This document shows positions 42,989-50,901 of a DNA stretch of 64,000 bases, in pieces. Under the pieces are notes generated by a model. The model had not been told where the DNA came from and did no database searches. It saw only the letters and a program-made list of their open reading frames with translations. How positions within the stretch are numbered: position 1 is the stretch's first letter; each line of letters opens with the position of its first letter. A program made the translations under genes and the position numbers. Origin of the DNA: Mucilaginibacter sp. SG564 (lineage in GTDB: Bacteria; Bacteroidota; Bacteroidia; Sphingobacteriales; Sphingobacteriaceae); assembly GCF_013149275.1 (NCBI RefSeq), contig NZ_JABGNA010000008.1:62001-126000 (forward strand), given 5' to 3'.

Positions 42989-43073
42989 GTAGCATCATAG
43001 TATGGTGAATGCTGTGCTACTTATTCGAGCTGGTTTATTTCTTTGGTGTAGATGGTCGTTTGTGCTTATACAG

Positions 43074-43193
43074 TTAAAGGGGCACACGCGACACGCGTGC
43101 GCCAGTACGGGGTAAACTATCAAATGAACGCGCGTATTGATCTAATTTTTCTCGCCCATCACTATCATTGAAGATGTTATTATCGTTTGCCAT
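43074..43193 (-). pseudogene. Tape-measure-start-like fragment (MANDNNIF...)
   Basis: A 39-codon frame starting MANDNNIFND, again like the tape-measure start, with the C-terminal third encoded by the GC-rich motif cacgcgacacgcgtgcgc (43084-43101). It starts 30 bp from array gene C in divergent orientation, the same spacing as the previous module. More likely a duplicated remnant than a functional gene. Confidence 0.4.
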
Positions 43194-43223
43194 ATTATTT
43201 GTTATAATTGTTTGTTAAGCTAA

Positions 43224-43388
43224 ATGCAGAAGAAAATGAGAAGATTAAAGTTTGAAGAATTTACAGGATTTTCGAGCAGGAAAAAACTGGTGGAATTTAT
43301 AAATGAGAATAATATCAAACAAGAAGATATTCTTAAAATAGATTCATTTGGAGGGGCATTTACCCTCTTTTATTATGTTTTAGAATAG
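43224..43388 (+). CDS. Small array protein C
   Basis: 54 aa from the first ATG (an alternative ATG lies 4 codons in): MRRLKFEEFTGFSSRKKLVE, FINENNIKQEDILKIDSFGG, FTLFYYVLE. Closest to protein A in its core (KKLVEF.NENNI..EDILKI). Immediately followed by the 108-bp tandem duplication. Confidence 0.75.
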   Translation: MQKKMRRLKFEEFTGFSSRKKLVEFINENNIKQEDILKIDSFGGAFTLFYYVLE

Positions 43389-43391
43389 TGT

Positions 43392-43607
43392 GAATTTTTT
43401 ACAGCTTTACTCTTAATTACTCGTTTACTTAGTACATACATGTGTTGATAGAAAATTTATTTATTAGAAGCACAAGCGGCACGCGTGCGCCAGCAGAGGG
43501 AATTTTTTACAGCTTTACTCGTAATTACTCGTTTACTCAATACATGCATGTGTTAATGGAAAATTTATTTATTAGAAGCACACGCGACACGCGTGCGCTA
43601 GCAGAGG
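43392..43607. repeat. 108-bp tandem duplication with GC-rich palindromic ends
   Basis: Units 43392-43499 and 43500-43607 have equal length and about 9 mismatches (~92% identical). Each ends in a GC-rich stretch around the palindrome CACGCGTG, and a third copy of only that stretch is at 43083-43105. The unit lies between array genes C and D. Confidence 0.9.
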
Positions 43608-43623
43608 CCTATTTTTTATAATT

Positions 43624-43776
43624 ATGAAAGTTTTCAAAACAAAAAATTTCAGTGGTTTTAGGTCGCTAAAAGACCTTGAAGAGTTCGTTAATGGACGCAA
43701 TATCAAGAGAGAAGATATTATAACTATAACTCAAGATGACGCCACTTTTGTAATATTTTATTACGAAGAGGAATAG
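43624..43776 (+). CDS. Small array protein D
   Basis: 50 aa: MKVFKTKNFSGFRSLKDLEE, FVNGRNIKREDIITITQDDA, TFVIFYYEEE. Shares the family core and ends FYYEEE. It abuts tail-to-tail the 43777 minus-strand gene without a gap. Acidic/basic balance and size match the other members. Confidence 0.75.
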   Translation: MKVFKTKNFSGFRSLKDLEEFVNGRNIKREDIITITQDDATFVIFYYEEE

Positions 43777-44055
43777 TTAAGGAATAGAAGCTAATTCTTT
43801 AAGGACACTTTTAGGTTGCTGGCCAGATGCGGCAAGTTCTTTATTTTGAGCATTCAATTTTACCATGGCGTCAACTACTTCGGGTAATTTTTCGCCGACT
43901 GCTTTAAGTCCGGCCTCCAAGCCTTCAGAAAACTCTGGTAGTTTACTGTTAACCCCGCTTATGGACTTTTGCAAAGCGTCCATCGCATCTCTATAGTCCT
44001 TTGCTTTTTTAATGTCATCGTCAGTTATACAGACAGTATTATTTTGATTAGGCAT
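43777..44055 (-). CDS. Tape-measure N-terminus-like protein
   Basis: A 92-aa protein resembling the first ~90 residues of the tape measure. It shares the amphipathic coiled coil and especially the end of the match: KLNAQNKELAASG here versus KINAQNQELVSSG in the tape measure, with KELAS/SDLSTS following. It could be a truncated duplicate or a small partner that caps the tape measure. Confidence 0.55.
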   Translation of the reverse strand: MPNQNNTVCITDDDIKKAKDYRDAMDALQKSISGVNSKLPEFSEGLEAGLKAVGEKLPEVVDAMVKLNAQNKELAASGQQPKSVLKELASIP

Positions 44056-44128
44056 ATATTGGTGTTATTATTATGTTTAAAATGCTTATTGGCATAGTTT
44101 AAAAAATAAAAGAAGTATTATCCATCAA

Positions 44129-44569
44129 TTATTTTTCAAAGGAGTTTAATTCCTTGTTTGTAACGGCGCCCCAAAAAACGTAAAGATATTTATCAGCAAA
44201 AATATATCCTTTTGGTAAGGCCTTCGGGATCGTATCATTGCTGTTTATTGTTTTTGGATTTGGATCTATGGCGTATAATCTTACTATACCGCTTAAAGTA
44301 TCAACAGAAATTGGTAAAAGTTTATTTTTTAGGTATGTGCCAATGAATGATGATGTTGACTTAATTATCCTAAATAATGCTATTTCACTTTTATTATCGT
44401 CTAAAATAAAATATTGATGAGCATATACCTTGTCCCCTGTTTTAAAAGGATTGTTTTTGGCATTATCATACCAGGCCATAATTAATTGACGGTTATAGAA
44501 AGCTATAATGGATGATAATATTAAAAATCCTGCGATACTAAGTACTATGTATTTCTTTTTGTTTGACAT
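44129..44569 (-). CDS. Membrane-anchored hypothetical protein
   Basis: A 146-aa protein with an N-terminal anchor (KKYIVLSIAGFLILSSIIAF) and a mixed alpha/beta exported domain. It is A+T-rich and inserted amid tail genes, so it may be a moron or an exclusion-type protein. No family recognised. Confidence 0.55.
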   Translation of the reverse strand: MSNKKKYIVLSIAGFLILSSIIAFYNRQLIMAWYDNAKNNPFKTGDKVYAHQYFILDDNKSEIALFRIIKSTSSFIGTYLKNKLLPISVDTLSGIVRLYAIDPNPKTINSNDTIPKALPKGYIFADKYLYVFWGAVTNKELNSFEK

Positions 44570-44752
44570 TGAGGGTTAGGTAAAGTAGTAATTTGGGTTT
44601 TGCTAATTATTTTAGTAAAAATAAACAATAGAATAATTAATTGCAAATAATAATTAAAGTTGTGGATAATATTGCGGCGATAAGATCGAATACCCCAGTT
44701 CAAAATCTGTAACAAAATAGCGGGTTCATCATCCTATTGAAAAATCAACCGT

Positions 44753-44929
44753 ATGATCGTTTTAAAATCCGATTACTTCAGTACGCATGAGCGCCTTACC
44801 CGTTTTATCAACGAAAACCACATCAAACGCGAGGATATATTGGTTATTACCCAGATCCCGGGCTCGTTCACCATTTTGTTTTATGGAGACGACTCGGTAG
44901 AGGAGATCACACATGGCTTGTTCTCTTAA
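44753..44929 (+). CDS. Small array protein E
   Basis: 58 aa: MIVLKSDYFSTHERLTRFIN, ENHIKREDILVITQIPGS, FTILFYGDDSVEEI and a short extra C-terminus. It keeps the FINEN.IKREDIL.ITQ core of the family but stands 1 kb from the other four and has higher G+C content. The last 4 bp overlap the stop of the minus-strand 44926 gene. Confidence 0.7.
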   Translation: MIVLKSDYFSTHERLTRFINENHIKREDILVITQIPGSFTILFYGDDSVEEITHGLFS

Positions 44930-46977
44930 CCCAGTTTTACCAGTTCTACCTTAGTTGGTTGCCCGCTGCTCCAGCTGTCAATTTTGTTGATGTAGTAGTA
45001 GCAGCCATCCTGCTCCAGGTAAACGGGGATGAGGAAGTTAAGCTCCAGGATATCGCGCGGGGTTAAAAGGAAGTAGCGTACCACCTTTTTGGTTTGCTGG
45101 AGTATTTTTTCCAGTTCGGGATAGTAGGCTATGCGCAAATCTTCCCAGAGCAGACTATGCTCACCGCCGGGTTTATAAAAATAGGGCAGCGAGATCACAT
45201 CATTCACCGTAATGCGGTTGGTGCCATCGGTAAAGGTAACGGATGGCGTCCCGTTTTGCTGGCGCAGGTCGACCTTCTGATCTATCAGTAAACGCGGCTG
45301 TGTGCTGATGCTGAAATCAACAGCATCGGCATCCTGCGAGGTATCAATCTTTAATATCTGCGCCAGGTTACCACCAATGTATGGCCGGTTAAGGGTAGGA
45401 GCAAACTGACTCTCGAACAGGGCGGTAGTTAATGGCAGGGTTTTATCTGCCACATTGATCTGCGCGTTGCCGAAGTTTTTGGGCAAAATGGCATCATCCT
45501 CCTTATAGGTCATGGTGTTTACCTGGGCGTAATTACCCAGCTGAAAGGCAACGGTTTTACCCTGATCAACACATTTGCTTGTCCAGTTTGTGGCCACAGG
45601 TATATTATGCACAATATCGCGAAAGGACGAAAATGTAACTGTGCGTGTGGTGTTATCGGTTTGACAAATAATGCCAAAGCGCTGCAGGGTATCTTTCAGC
45701 AGATCCTTCTGGGTAATATCAGGAAAAATGCGCTCGCACTGGATATCCTGCCCAAATAAAGTATCCTGGTTATCGGCCTTAATAGTTAGCTCTGTAGTGC
45801 CGGGCATGCTAAACCGCGAACCCGTGTAGCCCTTAAATTCGTAACCCACATGCAGCTGCCCGCCAATGGGTAATTCCGCATCGGCCGAGAGCGTCACCGG
45901 ATCGGTAGTGTTTTTATGGGCGTACAAATTCAGGAAGCCCGATTGCTTATCGATAACGATATTATCCTTCAGATCGAAATTTTGGGTGGCCAGCTTTACC
46001 TCGCCATTTACCGGGTCGGTGTAAATGATGTTGATATCGAGGTTGGAGGCATAATTACCGGCAAACTTACCGTAGAAATAGAAGGAAGGTATTTTTACCG
46101 TAATGGTAACCTTAGTAACCGCTTTGGCCACATATCTGCCTGCCGATGCCTGGTAATTGGAGTCGCTGTTGATGATGTTTTTAAAAACCACGGTGCCGAT
46201 ATTGTTTTGAACGGTGGGATGTGATACATTTAAATCATTGCCTAACGACGCGTTTACACCAAGCGTTGTGGAGTTTTGGTAATCGGTACCATGCTCCAGG
46301 TTATCATTGGCAAATTGAACGATCAGTTTATCATACATGGGCTGCCTCAATAGAAACGAACTTTGATCGATCTTATACCCCGCGGTTTTCGCGAATAGCT
46401 CAATAGCTGTTTTCAGGAAAAAGCCCGGTCGCTGATAGCGGACATCAATCTGTGGGTTATTTGAAAAATCGGTAGCTATCCGGCCGTAATCAATCACAGG
46501 CCATATATAGCCGCTGGTGTTTTTTTGCGAATAGACCACCGTATTCAGATCCCATGTATGCTGATAAGGTAAAAAAGCGCCTTGTTTACCTATATCGGTA
46601 GTGGTATCGCCCATGTCATATATCTTCACATCCAGCGCATCAAAAAAATCAACATTGCCGCTGAGTACCGTAACGCTGGCGGTATCCTGCTCAATAAGAT
46701 TGAGCTGGGCTATAGCCGATGGCACGATCTCCAGTCCATCCTGTATGATCCGGGCTTCGTAATTATCGTATGGCAGGTTGGTAGTGAACGCCACATCATC
46801 CGGAAAGCCCAATATCTGCCGGTTACGCTGGGTAAGGGGCAGCTTAAACTGGTTGCTGGTATTGCCCTGCTGATTTTTCACCTCGGCCAGGTTATTGATC
46901 TGGAAGGTGAGCGCAATAGGGCTGTCATCGCTCAAATCAACCAGTTGATTGTTGAGATATAGTTGTAGTTGGTTCAT
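44926..46977 (-). CDS. Putative tail-tip/baseplate hub protein
   Basis: A 683-aa mainly beta protein. N-terminal LQLYLNNQLVDLSDDSPIAL and GNTSNQFKLPLTQRNRQILG are typical of tail-hub proteins of Bacteroidetes prophages. The middle is beta-sandwich-like (ELPIGGQLHVGYEFKG) and the C-terminal portion is hub-like (ITVNDVISLPYFYKPG, LNFLIPVYLEQDGCYYYINK). Position between tape measure and the 47145 tail protein supports a Dit/Tal-type role. Confidence 0.65.
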   Translation of the reverse strand: MNQLQLYLNNQLVDLSDDSPIALTFQINNLAEVKNQQGNTSNQFKLPLTQRNRQILGFPDDVAFTTNLPYDNYEARIIQDGLEIVPSAIAQLNLIEQDTASVTVLSGNVDFFDALDVKIYDMGDTTTDIGKQGAFLPYQHTWDLNTVVYSQKNTSGYIWPVIDYGRIATDFSNNPQIDVRYQRPGFFLKTAIELFAKTAGYKIDQSSFLLRQPMYDKLIVQFANDNLEHGTDYQNSTTLGVNASLGNDLNVSHPTVQNNIGTVVFKNIINSDSNYQASAGRYVAKAVTKVTITVKIPSFYFYGKFAGNYASNLDINIIYTDPVNGEVKLATQNFDLKDNIVIDKQSGFLNLYAHKNTTDPVTLSADAELPIGGQLHVGYEFKGYTGSRFSMPGTTELTIKADNQDTLFGQDIQCERIFPDITQKDLLKDTLQRFGIICQTDNTTRTVTFSSFRDIVHNIPVATNWTSKCVDQGKTVAFQLGNYAQVNTMTYKEDDAILPKNFGNAQINVADKTLPLTTALFESQFAPTLNRPYIGGNLAQILKIDTSQDADAVDFSISTQPRLLIDQKVDLRQQNGTPSVTFTDGTNRITVNDVISLPYFYKPGGEHSLLWEDLRIAYYPELEKILQQTKKVVRYFLLTPRDILELNFLIPVYLEQDGCYYYINKIDSWSSGQPTKVELVKLG

Positions 46978-47144
46978 GTTGATTTCGGATTTCGGATGTT
47001 CGATTTCGGATTTATTTTGATTTCGGAATTGAGAATTTCTGAACCTTGATTCGCCTGATTAAAGGATTTTTCCCTCAATCGGAATCATGGGAATCCTATC
47101 ATCCTATAAATCAAGGTTCAGAAATTCCGAAATCCCAAATAGCC
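46978..47144. repeat. Intergenic word-repeat hairpin 4
   Basis: 'gatttcgga' is repeated several times at the left, with 'tccgaaatccc' at the right. Nested inside are ttctgaaccttgatt (47038) and aatcaaggttcagaa (47108), the same word pair as near 39347. Confidence 0.75.
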
Positions 47145-49268
47145 CTACTGCGTTTGTATATTAATAGATGGCATGTTGAACGTTACGCTGAATGGTGCCC
47201 GGCCGTTGCGGGTTTCGTATTCAGCGTAGGTTGCGGTATTGATCACGATGGTTTGCCATTTTACCGGGTTTTTGTTCACCAGCATCTGCACCTTAGGCGA
47301 GTATTTGATAGACTGCAGACCCTTGATATCATTTACCGACAGATCCGCGGCCATTACCTTCATTTTTTGCCCGGCTGTTTTGCTGATCACCTGTTCAATA
47401 CCTTCCTGGTTTTCCCAGTCGCTTACAAAATTTTTGATGATCACGGCGTTCTGTACGTCCAGACTTAGCTCCTGGTTAAACACGAACCGATAGTATTCCC
47501 AGCTGCCGCTTAAACCTATCCAGCGCAGGTAAACGGAATTATCGTCAACCGCATCATCAATCCTGATGGTTTGGGTTTGGGTAACGGTATGAGGAATGTT
47601 CTGCTCGTCGTTGTATTTGAGGGCGAGGTTCATATAAAAAGCCTCCCGCGGGAAACTACCGTTGATGCGCAGGCGGTTAAGTCCCAGCTGAGCCGCCAAA
47701 GGCGTGTTTACCTGGGTTTGATCGGCAATAATAAACGAACTGCCATCTTCATTCAACAGCCAGGAGCCATCCTCGTTAAGCAGGTAGCTGGTTTGCTTGC
47801 CACCCGCCAGCGGGTTACGGTTAATATCCAGTAAAGTAAGTTCGGCATAAAGTTGTAAGCCCAGCAGATCTTCGCTGTAAATAAAACCAATGTCAAAAGG
47901 GTAGCCGTTGGAGTAGGCAGGCTCCGCGAAATCAGTTACCCAGCGGGCCAGCAATGCAGGATTGCTCATGGCTTTAAAAGGCACGTAAGCAGCCAGGTTG
48001 CCACCATAACGCTCGCCCAGTTGTTTGGCGGCATACATTACGTAAAACGGATAGGGCAGTGCTGTAAAAGGCGATGTAAAGCCATCGGTTGTACCATCGT
48101 CATAATGCTCGGCGTATTCGATCTGATAGCTGGCGCTCAAGTTATCATCCCTGAAATTGCTCAGCGTAAAATCGCTGTTATCAACCGGGCGCAGTAAGCT
48201 TTGCAAAAAGTTAGAGAGGTCGGCTTTGATGATGCCTTCATTGTTTGGTCTGTTGGTGGCGGTGATGGTGTTTTGGCGGCCGGTAAGCTTATCCTGGTAG
48301 GTAATGCGCGTAATGACGTTGTAATAAGGTCGCATGCTGTTAATGTTGATATACCCGGCAGCGTTACCATTGAACGGTGTGGTAATGGTAATTTCGTTAT
48401 TGTTGCCTGCCTTGTCAACCACATATACACCCTGGTATGCGCCGGCATTCACATATACCTTATTACCGGCAGCAACTTTGTATTTGGCTGTTTGGGGATC
48501 AAGCAGGGCGGTATTTACCGCTATTTTGGCGTAGCCTTTTTCGTTGTCCTGCGTAATGCTGATAATGCCAAAATCCTTACGCTGATAGGTAAATACGATG
48601 GGGTTAAAAGCCGCGTTCCAGCGGGAGATATGCCCTCCCCCAAGGTTCACCGAGGGATCATCTATCAATAAGCCTGATGTGGTGGGTATAGTAATTGCCG
48701 TTTGGGCCGTACAGCCCAGCGGATTGCTGTCTTTTACCGATGGCTGCGCCAGTCCGCCGCTTAGTCCGGTAAACGTAGGCGATAACTGCCAGGAGGTGCC
48801 AAAATTATTACTGTACTGAATAGGCCCGTAGCTGGATGAAGCGTTTATGGTGATCTGCGCGTCGGCAGCGCCCACAGCCGACTCGGGCTTATCTACATTA
48901 ACATAATTGATCTTCAGATCACAAACCGCCGGATTTGTTGGTGGCGGCCCATCTCCCGGCTGTAAGGAAACAATGGAAAATGTGGTGTAGGTGCTGGATA
49001 TAGGATCGCCCTGCGGACTGTAATGGCTTTCGCGCACTACCCCGCTGTATATTTTTACCGATTGGCCCGGTACCGTAACGGTTTCGGTACTGCTAAAACC
49101 ATCCGTATTAACCTGGTAGGTTACCACGCAGTTATTGCCGTTGGTGTATTGCCCGGTATCGGTGTCGATGATGGATACCAACACGTCGGCGGTATCAATT
49201 TCGCCACCGTTTTGATCGGGGTAGGTGCTTACCCAGTTGGTTTCTTCTATGATAGCTCTTAAGCTCAT
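47145..49268 (-). CDS. Large tail protein with SprB-like repeat
   Basis: A 707-aa beta-rich tail protein. Residues ~110-200 (QITINASSSYGPIQYSNNFG...SVKDSNPLGC) match the SprB-repeat pattern of Bacteroidetes gliding adhesins. Around residue 500 there is a short tandem (YLLNEDGSWLLNEDGSSFI). The N-terminus MSLRAIIEETNWVSTY is soluble, with no signal peptide. Its place beside the hub gene suggests a tail-tip or host-contact component. Confidence 0.6.
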   Translation of the reverse strand: MSLRAIIEETNWVSTYPDQNGGEIDTADVLVSIIDTDTGQYTNGNNCVVTYQVNTDGFSSTETVTVPGQSVKIYSGVVRESHYSPQGDPISSTYTTFSIVSLQPGDGPPPTNPAVCDLKINYVNVDKPESAVGAADAQITINASSSYGPIQYSNNFGTSWQLSPTFTGLSGGLAQPSVKDSNPLGCTAQTAITIPTTSGLLIDDPSVNLGGGHISRWNAAFNPIVFTYQRKDFGIISITQDNEKGYAKIAVNTALLDPQTAKYKVAAGNKVYVNAGAYQGVYVVDKAGNNNEITITTPFNGNAAGYININSMRPYYNVITRITYQDKLTGRQNTITATNRPNNEGIIKADLSNFLQSLLRPVDNSDFTLSNFRDDNLSASYQIEYAEHYDDGTTDGFTSPFTALPYPFYVMYAAKQLGERYGGNLAAYVPFKAMSNPALLARWVTDFAEPAYSNGYPFDIGFIYSEDLLGLQLYAELTLLDINRNPLAGGKQTSYLLNEDGSWLLNEDGSSFIIADQTQVNTPLAAQLGLNRLRINGSFPREAFYMNLALKYNDEQNIPHTVTQTQTIRIDDAVDDNSVYLRWIGLSGSWEYYRFVFNQELSLDVQNAVIIKNFVSDWENQEGIEQVISKTAGQKMKVMAADLSVNDIKGLQSIKYSPKVQMLVNKNPVKWQTIVINTATYAEYETRNGRAPFSVTFNMPSINIQTQ

Positions 49269-49412
49269 GGGTGATTAATTAGTGAATTAGTGAATTAGTG
49301 ATTTAGTGAGTGGTGAATTACTGAATTGTGAATTAGTGAATTAATAGATAAATGATACGGTTGGGGTTTAGCTAATACACTTTTCAATTCACTAATCCAC
49401 TAACTCACTAAT
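49269..49412. repeat. Intergenic word-repeat hairpin 5
   Basis: 'gaattagtga' and variants occur at least five times on the left. 'tcactaattc' and 'cactaatccactaactc' on the right are the complements. No ORF. Confidence 0.75.
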
Positions 49413-49856
49413 TCAATAATTAATCCCGTACATGGTTGATAGGGAAATAGTTAAACCAATACCCGTGGTATTAGCATCGAACTTATTATAAACCGGCTGG
49501 CATTTGGCTTTACTGCCCGCTTTGATACGGAAGTACCGGCCATCACCATCACGATACCTGGATGCCTTTACAATAAATTCATTGGCCAGCCTCAGCGCCT
49601 GGTTTACAAAGGTTTCGTTTTCGGCAGTGTACTGTCCAAACTCGGTCTGGTACAGGAATTCGATGTAGGCCGTAAAAACGTTATCTACCGAACCATTTAC
49701 CTGGGGCGATACCTCAATGGGCTGCAAAGGGTACATAAATACACACGGAAAGGCCGCCATATCATCGGCAAGGGTGTTGAGTTCTGCTTGGGTACCATAG
49801 GCAAACGTGGGGCTGCCTGTTAAGGTTTGTACAATAGCTTCTATTTGATTGCGCAT
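49413..49856 (-). CDS. Putative tail-terminator-like protein
   Basis: A 147-aa alpha/beta protein: MRNQIEAIVQTLTGSPTFAY, DDMAAFPCVFMYPLQPIEV, TAYIEFLYQTEFGQYTA. It has the length and 'ayp.v.v.p....' layout seen in tail-completion or terminator proteins. The assignment is tentative and based on context. Confidence 0.5.
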   Translation of the reverse strand: MRNQIEAIVQTLTGSPTFAYGTQAELNTLADDMAAFPCVFMYPLQPIEVSPQVNGSVDNVFTAYIEFLYQTEFGQYTAENETFVNQALRLANEFIVKASRYRDGDGRYFRIKAGSKAKCQPVYNKFDANTTGIGLTISLSTMYGINY

Positions 49857-49951
49857 AGGGCTTAATTATTGAATTAGTGATTTATTGAATTAGTAAGTGG
49901 TGAGTAGTGAATGGTAGTATCCAACATTTCAATAAAATTCACCACTCACCG
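49857..49951. repeat. Intergenic word-repeat hairpin 6
   Basis: Words 'gaattagtga', 'agtggtgag' on the left pair with 'caccactcaccgctaaccac' and 'caataaa' on the right. The -1 frame of the next gene upstream in transcription ends inside this element (TAG at 49952-49954). Confidence 0.65.
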
Positions 49952-50805
49952 CTAACCACTCACCACCTCACTATACCTCCGCTGATACTCAGCTTCGGTT
50001 TTGTTGAGCAGGAGTTTGGTGAGCACGCGTTCGTAAGGCATGTTCAGGATGATATCCCATTTGGTTATATCGCCGCCGGCCAGTGAGTTGATGGTGTTGA
50101 TATACTTGAACTTCTCGAACGACTGAATACCTGCCCGTTTTTCCAGCGCGGTAGGAGCCGATGCCAGAAGCTCGTTTTCCGCTTCGATAAGTTGGGAAAG
50201 CAGGAAAAAAAATGGCGCGCTATGGGCAGTGCCTCCGTTACCCGCATCTTTTTGATCTCGTTACAAAATTCCTCGGCCTGGTATTCATTGTATTGTTGAC
50301 CGGTAACTTTACAGAAAAAATAATGGGCCAACACCTGACAGCAGGCGCTTAATGATGGATTAAAACGCTCCTGCCAGTCGTCCTGGCCATGCTGTTTAAT
50401 ATGGTTATTGATTTCCTCGGCAATAATATCCCGGGCAGCCATAAAGGCTCCGGCTGGTTCAACCGAAAGATCATGGCTTACTTTTACATTTTTCTGTACC
50501 TGTTTTTCCTGCGCGTCATGCAAAATAAAAACAACCTCTTTGGGTATTACTTCGCTGTTGTACAGGTGTTTGATCTGGTGCGATAAAGCCAATACGGTAT
50601 CTGTAAATACCTGGAAATCGTGGATGCTTTTTACATTCTGTAATTCTTCAATAGCAATGCCTGAAAGTATACTGATGGCTTCTATATCGTTCAGATCGGG
50701 CTTTTGTTGCATGGCCATGATTTGCCCGAGTGTTACCTCGTTCAGCTCCGTTGGAATTGTTACCGATAGTTTACCGGTGATGGTTTTGAGTGTTTTTTGG
50801 ATCAT
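49952..50805 (-). CDS. Phage protein spanning a -1 frameshift, possible tail-assembly chaperone
   Basis: The zero frame (50065-50805) encodes ~199 good residues ending VTEALPIARHFF, then an implausible Ser/Arg-rich tail. At 50205-50212 lies a run of eight T on the coding strand, in the phase CAT TTT TTT TCC, so a T-TTT-TTT heptamer is available. One step back puts the ribosome in a frame that reads FLLSQLIEAENELLASAPTA and continues ~85 residues, clearly protein-like, to TAG at 49952. There is no start codon for that part. Tail-assembly chaperones commonly use such shifts. A lost T or a sequencing error in the run is the alternative. Confidence 0.6.
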
Positions 50806-50901
50806 GAGTTATTTGGGTTCATAGTTCATAGTTGATGGTTCATAGCTTTCGAAAGTCGATGGTTCGTAGTCTATGAACTATGAACCATCAACTATAAGCC
50901 A
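50806..50901. repeat. Intergenic word-repeat hairpin 7
   Basis: 'ttcatagttcatagttgatg' and 'gttcatag' on the left, 'ctatgaactatgaaccatc' and 'aactata' on the right. The arms are near-perfect complements around a tcgaaagtcga loop region. Confidence 0.8.
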
